NCBI RefSeq assembly: GCF_023898315.1
Contig: NC_064614.1
Coordinates: 68,150,501 to 68,214,500 of the forward strand
DNA: 64,000 nucleotides
Origin: Schistocerca nitens
Lineage: Eukaryota > Arthropoda > Insecta > Orthoptera > Acrididae
Direction of reading: 5' to 3'
Shown here: piece after piece, positions 1 through 11,264 of the stretch
Layout: each line of letters starts with the position of its first letter
Numbering within the stretch: the stretch's first letter is position 1
Notes under the pieces: model-generated
Databases searched by the model: none
Told to the model about the DNA's origin: nothing
What the model saw: only the letters and a program-made list of their open reading frames with translations
Translations under genes and position numbers: made by a program

Positions 1-2330
1 TATGAGAGCTTTGAATGATGTATTTGGTAAGGGAGCATGATTTTAAAGTACGTTTGAGGTAGATGACACTATTGAAATGAGCAGAGAATTATTTTTTTTT
101 TGGTTTTTAAATTATTGGAGGAAGCTACGACGATTTTGAGAGTTGACTGAGGTGTTATGATATTATTATGATGAATATGTGTATTATGCTGTTGCGATAT
201 GTTTATGATCAATAAGCTGATGCTATATGAGTTATTTGAGTATGCAACGTATCTGTTATGGTGAAATATTGAAGATGTGTCGAAGAATAAGGTAAGGAAT
301 AATGAGTAGTGGTTAGGGACTCTGGTTTGCGAAAAAGGTTGTTGAAAACCAAGAATCGTATTTTAAGAGTTATGAAATGTGTGTACATGTGTGAATGTAT
401 CACAATGCCACTGATATGTTTTTGGACACTGATATATTCATAGGATTTTGTTTCTACACATTTGCAACGCAAATTCTCGACCTGTGAAATTTTTTATATG
501 AGACTGCCACTGTAGCGGAAACTGCTGTCGTAAATATTTCCGTAAGAAAGTTAAGTGACCACCTGCACGTAATGCGTCGTGGGCACCCAGCTGTGTCAGA
601 CGCCTGGAGAAAAAGCCATTAGTGTGTGCCTTTTCAGAGGCACAGGTAGAAAAAAAGGGAGGCCATTATCCTCGCTATTGACATTCCTTTGTAGAAAGCA
701 TCGCAAATACGACATGCTCAAACTTGAAAACATATGATTATACTGTGGAGCTCTTAATTTATGATATTTACTAACATGCCTAATGAAACGATGACAAACA
801 TTTCACGGCTATTGTCTTGCTAGTTGAGAGAAATGCCATATGGCTTGCTTTATGTATTTATTTACTCAATTTGTTTAATATCTAGTTTCTAGCTGCACTG
901 TAGCATTGGTTAAAATAAAATTTAATAGATGTACTAATATAGATATTTTATGCCTACAGATCGAGTAAATAATATTTTTTTTCTAAATAGTGAGGGAGCA
1001 CAAAAAGACATTTACCTTCACAGGAACTGCATTCATAATTTTCTTTTCAAGTACTTGGTAATTTTTTGGAGAATTAGTTTTTGTGGTGCACCACTTTAAT
1101 GACATAGATATTAAGATGTGAACAGACATTTCACTTATCTGCGTTGTTCTCTTTAGGGTACTATTTTTTCTGCTTGAGCTTTGTCATGTTTAGATATAAG
1201 TTATTGCATTTGCTGCTGCTGTTTGCCAGGCATAATGTTACTGAATTTGACTTTGTATTACACTATTAAGCCAGTTTTACTACGGATTTATTTTTCTTGT
1301 TTGCTGCACATTGCCTTATATTAGTTGTAATATTTGCAATTGCTTTGCTAATTTCTATAATGCTGCTTCCTTTGCAAATCTGTATTTTTTTGTCATTGCT
1401 GTTTGCGTTAATTGTTTGTGCTGCTGCATTGCCTCGTCCCTTAGTTTAGCATCTGAGCTCAGTAGATTTAAGTTAGCGTAAGAGGGGTAGACTATATAAG
1501 AGAATGAGTTGCGATGAATTGGAAGAAATGCATTGAGAAGTTATACGAAAAAAGTACAGAAAGCAGGTATAGATAGGACCTTTTGGGAATAATGATGAAC
1601 GAAGGGAGGTCTCCAAGAAAAAAAAAGATTTTGTTTGCAAAATACTGCAGTACCAAATGTTACACTGAAAACAAACCCTGCCCTTTCCTCTTGTGTTATT
1701 CTGCTATGTGTTTGTGTACTATTGTATATTTGTGTTTTTCCTGTCTTTATGTGTTTAGCTGATATGAGTTACGTTGTAGAATTTTTCTAATACTATGTTG
1801 TTTACTTTCTAAAGATGTTTAGACATTATTTGTTGTTCTGTTTTGTTGCTCATATGTGAAGTTGATGTTTCAAAAGTTATTCTGATCTTTATGTATGTAC
1901 TTATGTCATAATTCTTGTAACACTGATGTGCATGTTTATTTCTATTCTGTTGTAAAGCCTGTTTTACTACAAATGTTATCTGTACTATTATGTTCCTTAA
2001 TGATGTATTTTGTACCTTTGTAATTGTATTCTTATGTTATAAAATTGTAATTGACACCAGTTCATCATATTGTTAACTTGTAATTTCCATTTCACTGCAC
2101 ACGTTTCTCTTGGTCATAGTATATGGACAATATGTGAGAAGTAGGGACTGTTAGTGTTTGCACGTGTGTTAATAATTGAGCAAGGGACTGGAAAACAGCA
2201 TTGCTGGTTCTAAGGACAATTCCAAAAACTTTGTGAGTGCACAAGTGGTGGTTATGGACTTGCTATATTGCCTGCAAGACTCTTCAATGGTGATTGTGCA
2301 CCGGCACAGTCGCAGAAGATGACTGCTGGC

Positions 2331-2500
2331 CATCTCTACAAGGACTACAGTGGGTCTGCATCTTTGATGACCCACCAATAACATTATTTCTACAAGGACT
2401 GCAGTGGGTCTGCAACCTCTGGTGGCCCACCAATACCGTAATCTCTACCAGGACTACAGTGGGTCTGCTCTGTGATGACCTACCTACCAATATTTTTCAA
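2331..2500 (+). repeat. 54-55 bp minisatellite, about 3 units, in G1 3' region
   Basis: The core 'aggactacagtgggtctg' recurs at 2341, 2395 and 2450, giving unit lengths of 54 and 55 bp. The units are imperfect. The matching place in the complete G1 copy (33575-33690) has two units, so copy number varies between insertions. Confidence 0.85.
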
Positions 2501-2851
2501 AACGTCGAATGACTTTAATGTGGGTCTGCTCTGTTGTGGCCCACTACCTGTCTGCATGTCAAGAGTCAGCACTGTCTTTCTGTTGGAAGGACAACACTAC
2601 TTCTTCAAGACTGCATGGAAATCCACTACTTCCGTGTGCATTTTCTTTTAGTGTTCAGACTTTCAGAAAAACACTGAAATTTTACTGTGATGAACGATCA
2701 GGACTGTCTTTATGGACTGTGAGAAAATATTAGCTTTTGACCAACATTGTATCAATAAGTGTGTGCATTTGATATCTTTGTTATTGTAATTATGAAAAAT
2801 TTTATCAAATCATTATTGGCCACAGCCCAAAACAATTTGTAAAATTTTTTG

Positions 2852-2869
2852 TGGGGAGTATGGGGGCTA
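2852..2869 (+). other. Polypurine tract of G1 copy at the left edge
   Basis: A G/A-rich run directly precedes the TG that opens the LTR at 2870. It matches 34040-34056 in the complete copy. In LTR elements such a tract primes plus-strand DNA synthesis. Confidence 0.7.
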
Positions 2870-3118
2870 TGTAAGTAGGCTGTTTATGTTTTCTTATTGG
2901 CAACGTTACGTAGCGCTCTGTATGAAAATCACTGGCTGTGCTGTGTGCAGTCTGTGGCTAGTTTGCATTGTTGTCCGCCGTTGTAGTGTTGGGCAGCTGG
3001 ATGTGAACAGCGCGTAGCGTTGCGCAGTTGGAGGTGAGCCGCCAGCGGTGTTGAATGTGGGGAGAGAGATGGCGGAGTTTTGAAATTTGTAATACTGGAT
3101 ATCATGAAGTGCTATATA

Positions 3119-4539
3119 CACTCCTGGAAATGGAAAAAAGAACACATTAACACCGGTGTGTCAGACCCACCATACTTGCTCCGGACACTGCGAGAGGGCT
3201 GTACAAGCAATGATCACACGCACGGCACAGCGGACACACCAGGAACCGCGGTGTTGGCCGTCGAATGGCGCTAGCTGCGCAGCATTTGTGCACCGCCGCC
3301 GTCAGTGTCAGCCAGTTTGCCGTGGCATACGGAGCTCCATCGCAGTCTTTAACACTGGTAGCATGCCGCGACAGCGTGGACGTGAACCGTATGTGCAGTT
3401 GACGGACTTTGAGTGAGGGCGTATAGTGGGCATGCGGGAGGCCGGGTGGACGTACCGCCGAATTGCTCAACACGTGGGGCGTGAGGTCTCCACAGTACAT
3501 CGATGTTGTCGCCAGTGGTCGGCGGAAGGTGCACGTGCCCGTCGACCTGGGACCGGACCGCAGCGACGCACGGATGCACGCCAACACCGTAGGATCCTAC
3601 GCATTGCCGTAGGGGACCGCACCGCCACTTCCCAGCAAATTAGGGACACTGTTGCTCCTGGGGTATCGGCGAGGACCATTCGCAACCGTCTCCATGAAGC
3701 TGGGCTACGGTCCCGCACACCGTTAGGCCGTCTTCCGCTCACGCCCCAACATCGTGCAGCCCGCCTCCAGTGGTGTCGCGACAGGCGTGAATGGAGGGAC
3801 GAATGGAGACGTGTCGTCTTCAGCGATGAGAGTCGCTTCTGCCTTGGTGCCAATGATGGTCGTATGCGTGTTTGGCGCCGTGCAGGTGAGCGCCACAATC
3901 AGGACTGCATACGACCGAGGCACACAGGGCCAACACCCGGCATCATGGTGTGGGGAGCGATCTCCTACACTGGCCGTACTCCACTGGTGATCGTCGAGGG
4001 GCACTGAATAGTGCACGGTACATCCAAACCGTCATCGAACCCATCGTTCTACCATTCCTAGACCGGCAAGGGAACTTGCTGTTCCAACAGGACAATGCAC
4101 GTCCGCATGTATCCCGTGCCACCCAACGTGCTCTAGAAGGTGTAAGTCAACTACCCTGGCCAGCAAGATCTCCGGATCTGTCCCCCATTGAGCATGTTTG
4201 GGACTGGATGAAGCGTCGTCTCACGCGGTCTGCACGTCCAGCACGAACGCTGGTCCAACTGAGGCGCCAGGTGGAAATGGCATGGCAAGCCGTTCCACAG
4301 GACTACATCCAGCATCTCTACGATCGTCGCCATGGGAGAATAGCAGCCTGCATTGCTGCGAAAGGTGGATATACACTGTACTAGTACCGACATTGTGCAT
4401 GCTCTGTTGCCTGTGTCTATGTGCCTGTGGTTCTGTCAGTGTGATCATGTGATGTACCTGACCCCAGGAATGTGTCAATAAAGTTTCCCCTTCCTGGGAC
4501 AATGAATTCACGGTGTTCTTATTTCAATTTCCAGGAGTG
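3119..4539 (+). mobile_element. Tc1/mariner-superfamily DNA transposon (1421 bp)
   Basis: Terminal inverted repeats are 'cactcctggaaatgg...' at 3119 and its near complement ending 'ccaggagtg' at 4539. TA lies immediately outside both ends (3117-3118 and 4540-4541), as expected for this superfamily. One transposase pseudogene lies inside, with a poly(A) signal AATAAA near 4478 downstream of it. The element sits inside an LTR of family G1 and is therefore younger than that insertion. Confidence 0.92.
3363..4384 (+). pseudogene. Tc1-like transposase, broken by one nonsense codon and one frameshift
   Basis: A cut-and-paste DDE transposase would bind the TIRs and move the element in the nucleus. 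Reading from ATG at 3363, the frame gives an N-terminal block ending LTDFE, then TGA at 3414-3416. The frame reopens directly with the helix-turn-helix region (GWTYRRIAQHVGREVSTVHR). The catalytic motifs are visible: FSDES (first Asp), QQDNARPH (second Asp, now in another frame) and SPDLSPIEHVWD (Glu), which fits the DD34E pattern. A one-base shift near 4000 separates the first and second Asp. The C-terminus ends GGYTLY at 4384. TGA in place of an expected Arg codon is consistent with CpG decay (inference). The copy cannot make active protein. Confidence 0.9.
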
Positions 4540-4855
4540 TATATTATGACTATTAAGATAAATACATTGTTTGTTCTCTATCAAAATCTTTCATTTCCTA
4601 ACTATGCCTATCAGTAGTTAGTGCCTTCAGTAGTTTGAATCTTTTATTTAGCTGGCAGTAGTAGCGCTCGCTGTATTGCAGTAGTTCGAGTAACGAAGAT
4701 TTTTGGTGGGGTAAGTGATTTGTGCAAGGCATAGGTTAATGTTAGTCAGGGCCATTCTTTTGTAGGGATTTTTGAAAGTCAGATTGCGTTGCGCTAAAAA
4801 TATTGTGTGTCAGTTTGAGCATAGTTTTGTATAATTGTTCAAAGTGGGCTTTTTA

Positions 4856-5644
4856 AAGTGTTCATTTTTCCCACGCACAGGCAGAGAGAGAAGTAATAGA
4901 GTATGTTGGAAGAACCCTCTTCCAGGCAAACGTGAATAGCAAATAAATGTGAACTGCAAGGTAGTTATGTAGATGTAGACAGATCCCAGTATACGTTTTG
5001 GACTTTCACACACTTTTCACTGCAGTAAAGTATACTTAAATCTTCATTAGAACATCACTTACTTTTCCGTTTCATGTTACTGAAGATGTGAAAATGGTTA
5101 TCAAGTGACAGACATAGAACACAGTTTAAAAATAATGCATCTGGACAAAAAAGTCAAGAGAATGAACCTACTTGAAGAGACTGGAATTGATTCTGACAAA
5201 TGTGCAACTCCGAGTGATATTCTAAATGACCAGACAGAGTTACCTAACCATTTGTTGCAGAAACTTTCTTAAGTTACGTAGCAGCCCACATACTAAGTAC
5301 AGTCCTGAAAGAAACGTAGTACTACCAGTAAATAAAAGACCATACGTTTCGGTCATTGCATCCATCGTGAGCCCATTCAGTGTACAACTTTGTATAATGT
5401 AAGTCATTTGTTCTGCCTTTATTGTTTGTAAATGTCAGTCCTACATGTCAATTTATTAAACGGGGTTAAAATAGGTAATATTAATTCTTTCACGTAAAAT
5501 GTGTTGTATTACTTTTGTAATATCCTGTGTACTTTAGTTAACAAGTGGCTGCTGAATTTCGTAATTAACCAGGCATTTCAACAGCTAAAATGATCAACAA
5601 GAGACCTGTAGAGTAAACTCTACCGGTTCAGTACATTGCATGTC
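4856..5644. other. Unassigned AT-rich DNA
   Basis: No ORF with a recognisable protein, no repeat shared with other parts of the window and no RNA gene was seen between the G1 LTR and the SINE. Confidence 0.5.
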
Positions 5645-5658
5645 AAGCTTTTTCAGTA

Positions 5659-5853
5659 GCTGGCCGCGGTGGCCGACCGGTTCTAGGCGCTTCAGTCCGG
5701 AACCGCGCGACTGCTACGGTCGCAGGTTCGAATCCTGCCCAGGGCATGGATGTGTGTGATGTCCTTAGGTTAGTTAAATTTACGTAGTTCTAAGTTCTAG
5801 GGGACTGATGACCTCAGATGTCCCATAGTGCTCAGAGCCATTTGAACCATTTG
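5659..5853 (+). mobile_element. tRNA-derived SINE, full length, with 14-bp target duplication
   Basis: The head resembles a tRNA with pol III promoter boxes: an A-box-like 'tggccgaccggttctagg' and the B-box 'ggttcgaatcc'. It is followed by the family body and the tail 'agtgctcagagccatttgaac'. The 14-bp duplication 'aagctttttcagta' flanks it at 5645-5658 and 5854-5867, so both ends are exact. SINEs are transcribed by RNA polymerase III and moved in trans by LINE proteins. This is the best-preserved copy in the window. Confidence 0.93.
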
Positions 5854-5867
5854 AAGCTTTTTCAGTA

Positions 5868-7449
5868 CTTTAGTAAGACAGAAGTATAAATAATATTTTG
5901 AGTGCATCCATATTTAACGCAACATCCAGCTGACTTCATCAGCACCTTCAGAACCTGTAAACGAAATATATCTTTGATTTTAGACATAATTTCCTATGTA
6001 AACGAACATGTCAGTTGGAAACACAGCGGTTGCTACGCTACTTCAGCGCATCCGATAAAGACAAAGTGTCGTGCCATGTTTATAAATGCAGAAATCAGTA
6101 GTTAAAACAACCAGACTAAGAAGTAACAGATAACGGATGCTAAAAACACAACTGGTGACGTAGAATAGGTTAATATATCACATTCTGGACGGGACAGCTG
6201 TAACTTGCAAATCGCATTTTATTTTTTACTGATGTGTTAATGAATGTTTAAAATGTAATTCGCCAACTCAAGGTGAGTGGAAACCAAAACGCGTTTCTAG
6301 TATAAACTTGGTCTTGTTTTGCTTCCACAGCTGATTAGCATGTGTGTTACAAAATTATCACAACCATTTTGCACATTATTTAGCTACGACCGATTTCATT
6401 CTACACGAACATCAACAGATGACGAAGTATCAGAAATATGCTAGTGTCAGCTTTGCACGTTCAACGGAGTGAAACAAGGCATTTGTCATATTCCAACATC
6501 ACGCTTTCAACATTTTATTAGACGATTAATCATTTTAAATCGTGATTCGGCTTATTTCTGATATTATTTGGTCTGAAGTTGTTCATATTAGATGAAACCG
6601 ATCTTGGCTTAATAAGTGCATCTACAATAACTGCTGTAAAGTTTTCTTTTCTTTAAATTCATATTTCTAGGATATTTCTTTTTCAGTTGTTCAGTCCTTA
6701 TCTTTTTGCAACGAAAAAATTGTTTATACTGATACCTGTTCTTGAACTGGTTTCTACGTTCAACTTTTATGTTTAGAAAACAAGCTGCAGAAGGCAAATG
6801 AATTCAAAATGAATTTTAACAAAACTCAGTACATGCGTGAGCAGTTCCTAGGAATGCAGACAAATCACAATCTTAACTGAGAATTATAGTGCTTAGATTT
6901 AATGAAATTGTGTTTGTGGTACATATGATCACTACTATCCATGATTTAAAAATGAAGACATTATTTTATTCTGCATATTACTATTCAATAACGAGTAATG
7001 GAATCATTTTAGAGACACTTGTCTTACAGCGACAGTAATATCAGTACACGGAAGTATATCACATACGTTAAATATTGTCCAAAGAACACTTTAAATACCT
7101 TGGTGTACTCAAAAGCATGAATATAAAAGTAGAACCCCAAAACACAATCTACAAACATTTCAAGGGAATTAAATAGAGAAAGGAGTCAGTAAATAGTTAT
7201 ACATGTATTCAGCAACATGCCAGAGTAGATAACGTGGTGAAGTTTAAGGCTGACTTAAAGGATTTTCTATTGGGCATCTCCTTCTACTCAAGTGAAGAGC
7301 ATTTTCACAGAAATTCTTTAATATAATGTGTTACGTAATATCATATTTTTTAAAGTTTAATGCTCACATAAATGTCTTGGGAAACTCCGTATAACTCACT
7401 GAAAAATGTATTCACCGAAATTTTCAGTTTAAAAATTTTGATATTTAAT
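5868..7449. other. Unassigned AT-rich DNA
   Basis: About 1.6 kb with only short, low-complexity ORFs. No match to other repeats in the window was seen and no coding signal was found. Confidence 0.5.
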
Positions 7450-7522
7450 TATATAATTAGCGATGTAATGTAAGTTGGGGCAGGACAAGTGGCTTGAGAA
7501 TAGAGGACCAGGGTACAAAACA

Positions 7523-7615
7523 TTACAGCAGAGCCGCTTGTTTGGCGATTGCTTCCACCAGACTTTGTATTTGCTGACTCTGTAACAAGATCAACTGTTG
7601 TAATTCGGCAGACAT
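7523..7615 (-). pseudogene. gag: Start of gag of family G3, truncated
   Basis: An ATG lies 75 bases after the primer site and opens MSAELQQLILLQSQQIQSLV, a glutamine-rich N-terminus typical of some Ty3/gypsy Gag proteins. After 30 codons a TAA stops the frame. Weakly similar coding may continue to about 7450 in another frame. No capsid or zinc-knuckle region is left, so this is only a relic. Confidence 0.5.
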
Positions 7616-7689
7616 AGTGAACACAAATTAAACCAGCCCCCAAAATTCTATCCCAAGAAACAAGTTGAACCAGCCCTGCACACGAGTTC

Positions 7690-7706
7690 GGAAGTCCTCG
7701 TCGCCA
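7690..7706 (-). other. Primer-binding site of G3
   Basis: The minus strand reads 'tggcgacgaggacttcc' four bases after the LTR end. It starts with TGG, complementary to a tRNA CCA end, as in many Ty3/gypsy elements. The exact tRNA was not determined. Confidence 0.6.
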
Positions 7707-7710
7707 GTTT

Positions 7711-8221
7711 TGTGACGGCCTTCGTAGCGACAACACTTCGCTGTAGAAACGGCCTACGAAGTCACCGCCACACTTTTAATAGCGGGCCGACCGGTCCGCT
7801 GGAACAGTGAACAGAAAGATGAAAACCCAGACACTCGGATTAAATGAAAGTCGGTACTTATCTTTATTAACGACGATACAGAACACAGTGGTGAACATGG
7901 TCTACAGAAAACTGTCTAGTTCGAGTCGGTGCGGCTAAGTCAGCGTCGGCTGACGACAAACAACAACTCTGCTGCGATGAACACACAACTGACTAGCAGG
8001 TACACAATTCGGTGGCGAGTATACAACTGAGCGGCGAATACAGAACTGTCCTAGCGCTCGCGACTCTAGCGCTTAAGAAGCCAGAAGCCAGCAGTGGCGC
8101 GCGCAGACTTGCGGCGATTTTCTGTATCGCTGGCGCTGCTTATGTGGACGGCGTCCGGACTTTGATGCTGCCAACCTTTTTGGCAGCGGGCTCGGTTGGC
8201 ATTACTGGCTAGGATATAACA
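7711..8221 (-). repeat. LTR of family G3 (511 bp)
   Basis: On the minus strand it starts 'tgttatatcctagcc' and ends 'ccgtcaca', giving the TG...CA ends of an LTR. It contains 'gttaataaagataag', a likely poly(A) signal in the R region. It is GC-richer than its surroundings, which is common for this kind of LTR. The start abuts a SINE tail fragment. Confidence 0.7.
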
Positions 8222-8262
8222 TTAAGTCCCATAGTGCTCAGAGCCATTTGAACCATTTTGAT
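8222..8262 (+). mobile_element. 3' tail fragment of the tRNA-derived SINE
   Basis: Only the tail 'agtcccatagtgctcagagccatttgaacc' of the SINE family is present, directly against the G3 LTR start at 8221. The head is missing, so G3 either inserted into the SINE or a deletion joined them. Confidence 0.75.
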
Positions 8263-8753
8263 TCACTTTTCTTGGATCGAAAACAACTCCACAATGTCCA
8301 AACGCCACTGCACTTTCCACTCGCAACTTCAGAGAAAGTAAGTAGCTTATTCATGATCCAGTGTCATAAACAATGTGATATCATCTGTTTCTAATTACAT
8401 CACGTTTTAGCAAACAAAATACCACAAATAACCGTTTATTTACTTTTAAAATAGGAATTCATTCACAATAAAGAGAAGTCGAACAGACTACAATGTATTT
8501 CGCATGAAATTTGGAGGCCAGTTTTCTGTTGCCCTTGGAGAGAGGAAGGACACAGAGTATCACATAAAAACCACCAAACAAAGTTGGCAGATATTAGCGT
8601 GGCACGTTCGAGAAATTTCACAGACCTCTTTGGAAGTCACATGGGCCTTCTGTGTAGTATGAGAGAACCGTATCAAAGAAAATAACTGTCTCTGATGTGC
8701 GTTGGGTACAGATGTTCCACCACTTCACGTTAACATGTATCGTATGAATATAC
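8263..8753. other. Unassigned DNA
   Basis: No recognised coding or repeat signal was seen. Confidence 0.4.
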
Positions 8754-9761
8754 AGGGTGTAAATTTTAAGTTGACAAACCAGAGTAACTCGAAAAATAAG
8801 CTTCACACAAAAAATGTGTAGAATCCAAAGTTGATTATTTTCTAGGAGGTGATCTGCTGGTGCTAAAATTAGCCCTCCACCCCAGCCCCCTGTGGGTGGG
8901 GCGGGAGGCAACTTTAAAATTTCAAATGGGAACCCCCATTTTTAATTGCAGAATCAGATTCTACATAAAAAACTACGTACATTTTGACTTAAATATTTGT
9001 TTTTATTCTTCGTAGTTGGCGCTGTAATTCAAGAAATTCCATGTTATCATTTTCGCGTGAAAAATGGTTATGGATGAATAAAAAATACTTATTTACATCG
9101 TAAATTTTGATTCGCTAATACTAAAACTCTCCCTCTCTCCCCATAGGGTGGGGTTTGAGAAAGAGGAATCCGGGTTTTACAAATGTTGACAAAACAAAAC
9201 TTTTCCAAATGTGCCAAAAAAATTTATATTTGGGTACTTAGATAAGCAGATGATGTGACCTGTTTACTACCTTTTAAGATTTACAAGTTTTAGAATGATG
9301 CAGTAACTGTGAATGTGCCTATGTTTGAGATTACGTTTGTGTTTTTATCATTTGGTTCCCAGTATTCACTTCGTTGAAAGCTTCAATGGCATATCACAAT
9401 TACTGAGCATTGTTGCATCCCGATTAGTGAGCAGTTATGAAATTGGCCTGAGCTTCCACTCCTAGAAATATGGCCACATTAGTTTAGAGATCGCTTTGGC
9501 AGAGTGCCAACTCGTTGAAGGACCCTGGTTTACTGGGAGGAACACGCCTTTCTTTCAGGCAATGTCAGATACAGGCCGCGTACCGGACGCAATAAAGTGG
9601 GAGAAGGAACGTGTGCCGCTGATGTCCAGTCAGCCGAGCAGTCTCCGGTGATATCCGTTCGTGAAAAAGCAGCTACATCTCTGTGACCACGCTAAACAAC
9701 GCTTGGTCGTATTAAAAAGTTAATGAAAACGAAAGGATTTAAACCGATGTTTGTGAAATAA
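8754..9761 (+). mobile_element. Possible decayed DNA transposon, 5' part
   Basis: The segment starts with 'cagggtgtaaattttaagttg', which looks like a transposon end, and holds a transposase-like relic at 9558-9761. No matching inverted end was found downstream, so the element is either truncated or wrongly delimited. The call rests mainly on pattern recognition. Confidence 0.3.
9558..9761 (+). pseudogene. Relic resembling a helix-turn-helix transposase N-terminus
   Basis: One frame reads a basic stretch (GNVRYRPRTGRNKVG) and then SPVISVREKAATSL before a TGA. After a short break in the same region it resumes with TTLGRIKKLMKTKGFKP. The composition and the helix-like 'REKAATSL...LGRIKKLMK' pattern suggest the DNA-binding part of an insect transposase. 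No catalytic residues are visible. It could equally be a chance open stretch. Confidence 0.3.
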
Positions 9762-11264
9762 TAATCTAAGGCGACACATAGAAGCACGTTGCAGCGTGCC
9801 GTATTTTGCTGTCACAGTTTTCAAATGCCATACCTCAGTCAGAAGTGTTATTTTCTAATAAATGCGCAATATATGGCAGTGGACATAGGAGCAATGTAAA
9901 CTTTTGGTGTAAGTATAAGCTGCATTACACTTTACTGTGTAACAATTCTGGCTGCTGAAACCATGATTATTTAATTGTTATCTACAGCACCTGCTACAGT
10001 AGGCAGCTGACTTAACGTTGAAATTTGACTCCAGTTTGTGACCAAGAAAAAGTCAAGGATAGGTTTTCACACGGTATAACAGTTGGTGACGTCCTTTTTT
10101 TGTGATGTGGACAATGCCAAGTCATGTTTCACTACTTGCTCACGAAAACTGGTCAGCTCAGTAGTATAGAGCAATTAAACAAGACATCAAATAACGATCA
10201 GTAAAGGGACAGCAACTCTCTCTTGGAAGAACATATTCGGACGTACTTTTTTAAAATAATACACTTTCTGTAAAATAAGAAAATTCTGAAAGGCCAAATC
10301 ACCTCGCACGTTGTCGGCTTGTTACAATCTACGTCGCAGAAAGTGATCCGCCCTGCCAGTGATCCAGCTGAGGTCTGCTCGACTTGCAGGCATCCAGTGG
10401 GTCGTAGGTTGCTCCTTGCCGGTAGCAGTGTGCTTGCTTGTGTTCGCAAATGTCTGAACTAGGCAGTCTGATTATTTATTAGGAAACTTTTGTTGATAAC
10501 TGTATATAACAAATGATCTCGTTACAATTGTGGATTACGGTGAATGTGACATGTACACTGGTATGAAAATCTTAAGGAGAAAATAATTTTCTGCTTAAAA
10601 GAGTAAACCGCCATTTGACTGTGTTTTACTATATTTATCTTTTGCAGTACTTGGATTCCGGGTTCCACGCCTGTCTCAAGTACAGTGCTAAAAGATGAAA
10701 CATTCATATAGTGCGACACATGGTAGAACAAATAAAAAAAAATTAGACTCACACTGATATAAAATTAAGAGATATTCGCTTACCTGTTAGACCATTATCG
10801 TATAATACCTGTCCAGGCAGTCAAAAGCAGGATTTAAGATGTAACTATCAAAGGATGTAGGCTGCAGAAGACACAATACAGGGTAAGTATAGAAGTAGCA
10901 GAGATATAAGCTTACAAATATTAGGTGACATCTGACTACACGTAATTACCTTTGGAGGAAAAATTTCGAATCATCATCTTTGCATTTACATGTATACATC
11001 AGTTCGTTAATAACATGGAGAGAACATCACCTTTACATTTACTTGTATATACATATATAATCGTTAATAACAGGAAGTGAACACACATTACGCAGTATGA
11101 ACAAAACCGAAGTCTACAAGGAATAGCAAAAGTACAGAAGCACTTAACGATATACTGAGTGCCAGTAGAAATAAAAAAAAGTACTAAACATAACAATGTG
11201 AATGATAAACAATCGAATAAAATACAGAAACCAATGAGTCGTACTTAACAATGTAGTACTAATA
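9762..11264. other. Unassigned AT-rich DNA with a diverged tandem duplication
   Basis: No gene was recognised. At 10980-11092 two diverged copies of a segment of roughly 50-60 bp ('tttacatgtata...cgttaataaca') lie in tandem. Confidence 0.4.

Larger units (their letters stand above)
1..4855 (+). mobile_element. Ty3/gypsy-type LTR retrotransposon, family G1, 3' part (left edge cut by window)
   Basis: This stretch is collinear with 31085-34628 of the complete G1 copy in this window: the first bases match position 31085 onward and the similarity continues through the minisatellite and polypurine tract into the LTR. Only the 3' non-coding region and 3' LTR are inside the window, so gag and pol of this copy, if present, lie to the left. 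The LTR is interrupted by a Tc1-like element at 3119-4539. There is no coding content of its own, and the short ORFs here are not conserved between the two copies. The 5' target duplication is outside the window and cannot be tested. Confidence 0.85.
2870..4855 (+). repeat. 3' LTR of G1 copy, split by a Tc1-like element
   Basis: It begins 'tgtaagtaggctg', like the two 572-bp LTRs at 23321 and 34057. It runs to 3118, is interrupted by the Tc1-like element at 3119-4539, resumes at 4540 ('tattatgac') and fades out near 4855, where the last bases differ from the other LTRs. The duplicated TA at the junctions shows that the LTR was the target. Confidence 0.85.
7450..8221 (-). mobile_element. Fragment of a third LTR retrotransposon (family G3): 5' LTR, primer site and gag start
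   Basis: Read on the minus strand, an LTR (8221 to 7711) is followed by a tRNA-type primer-binding site and a short gag start, then the element breaks off near 7450. The order LTR-PBS-gag shows that this is the 5' end of a minus-strand element. The other LTR, pol and target duplication are missing. Confidence 0.75.

Noticed and set aside
3147-3898. Minus-strand ORFs of 143-146 codons
   Set aside because: They are shadows of the GC-rich Tc1-like transposase on the plus strand.
5659-5760. tRNA gene
   Set aside because: The B-box-like text belongs to a SINE head: the cloverleaf is incomplete, a SINE body follows and a 14-bp target duplication flanks the unit.
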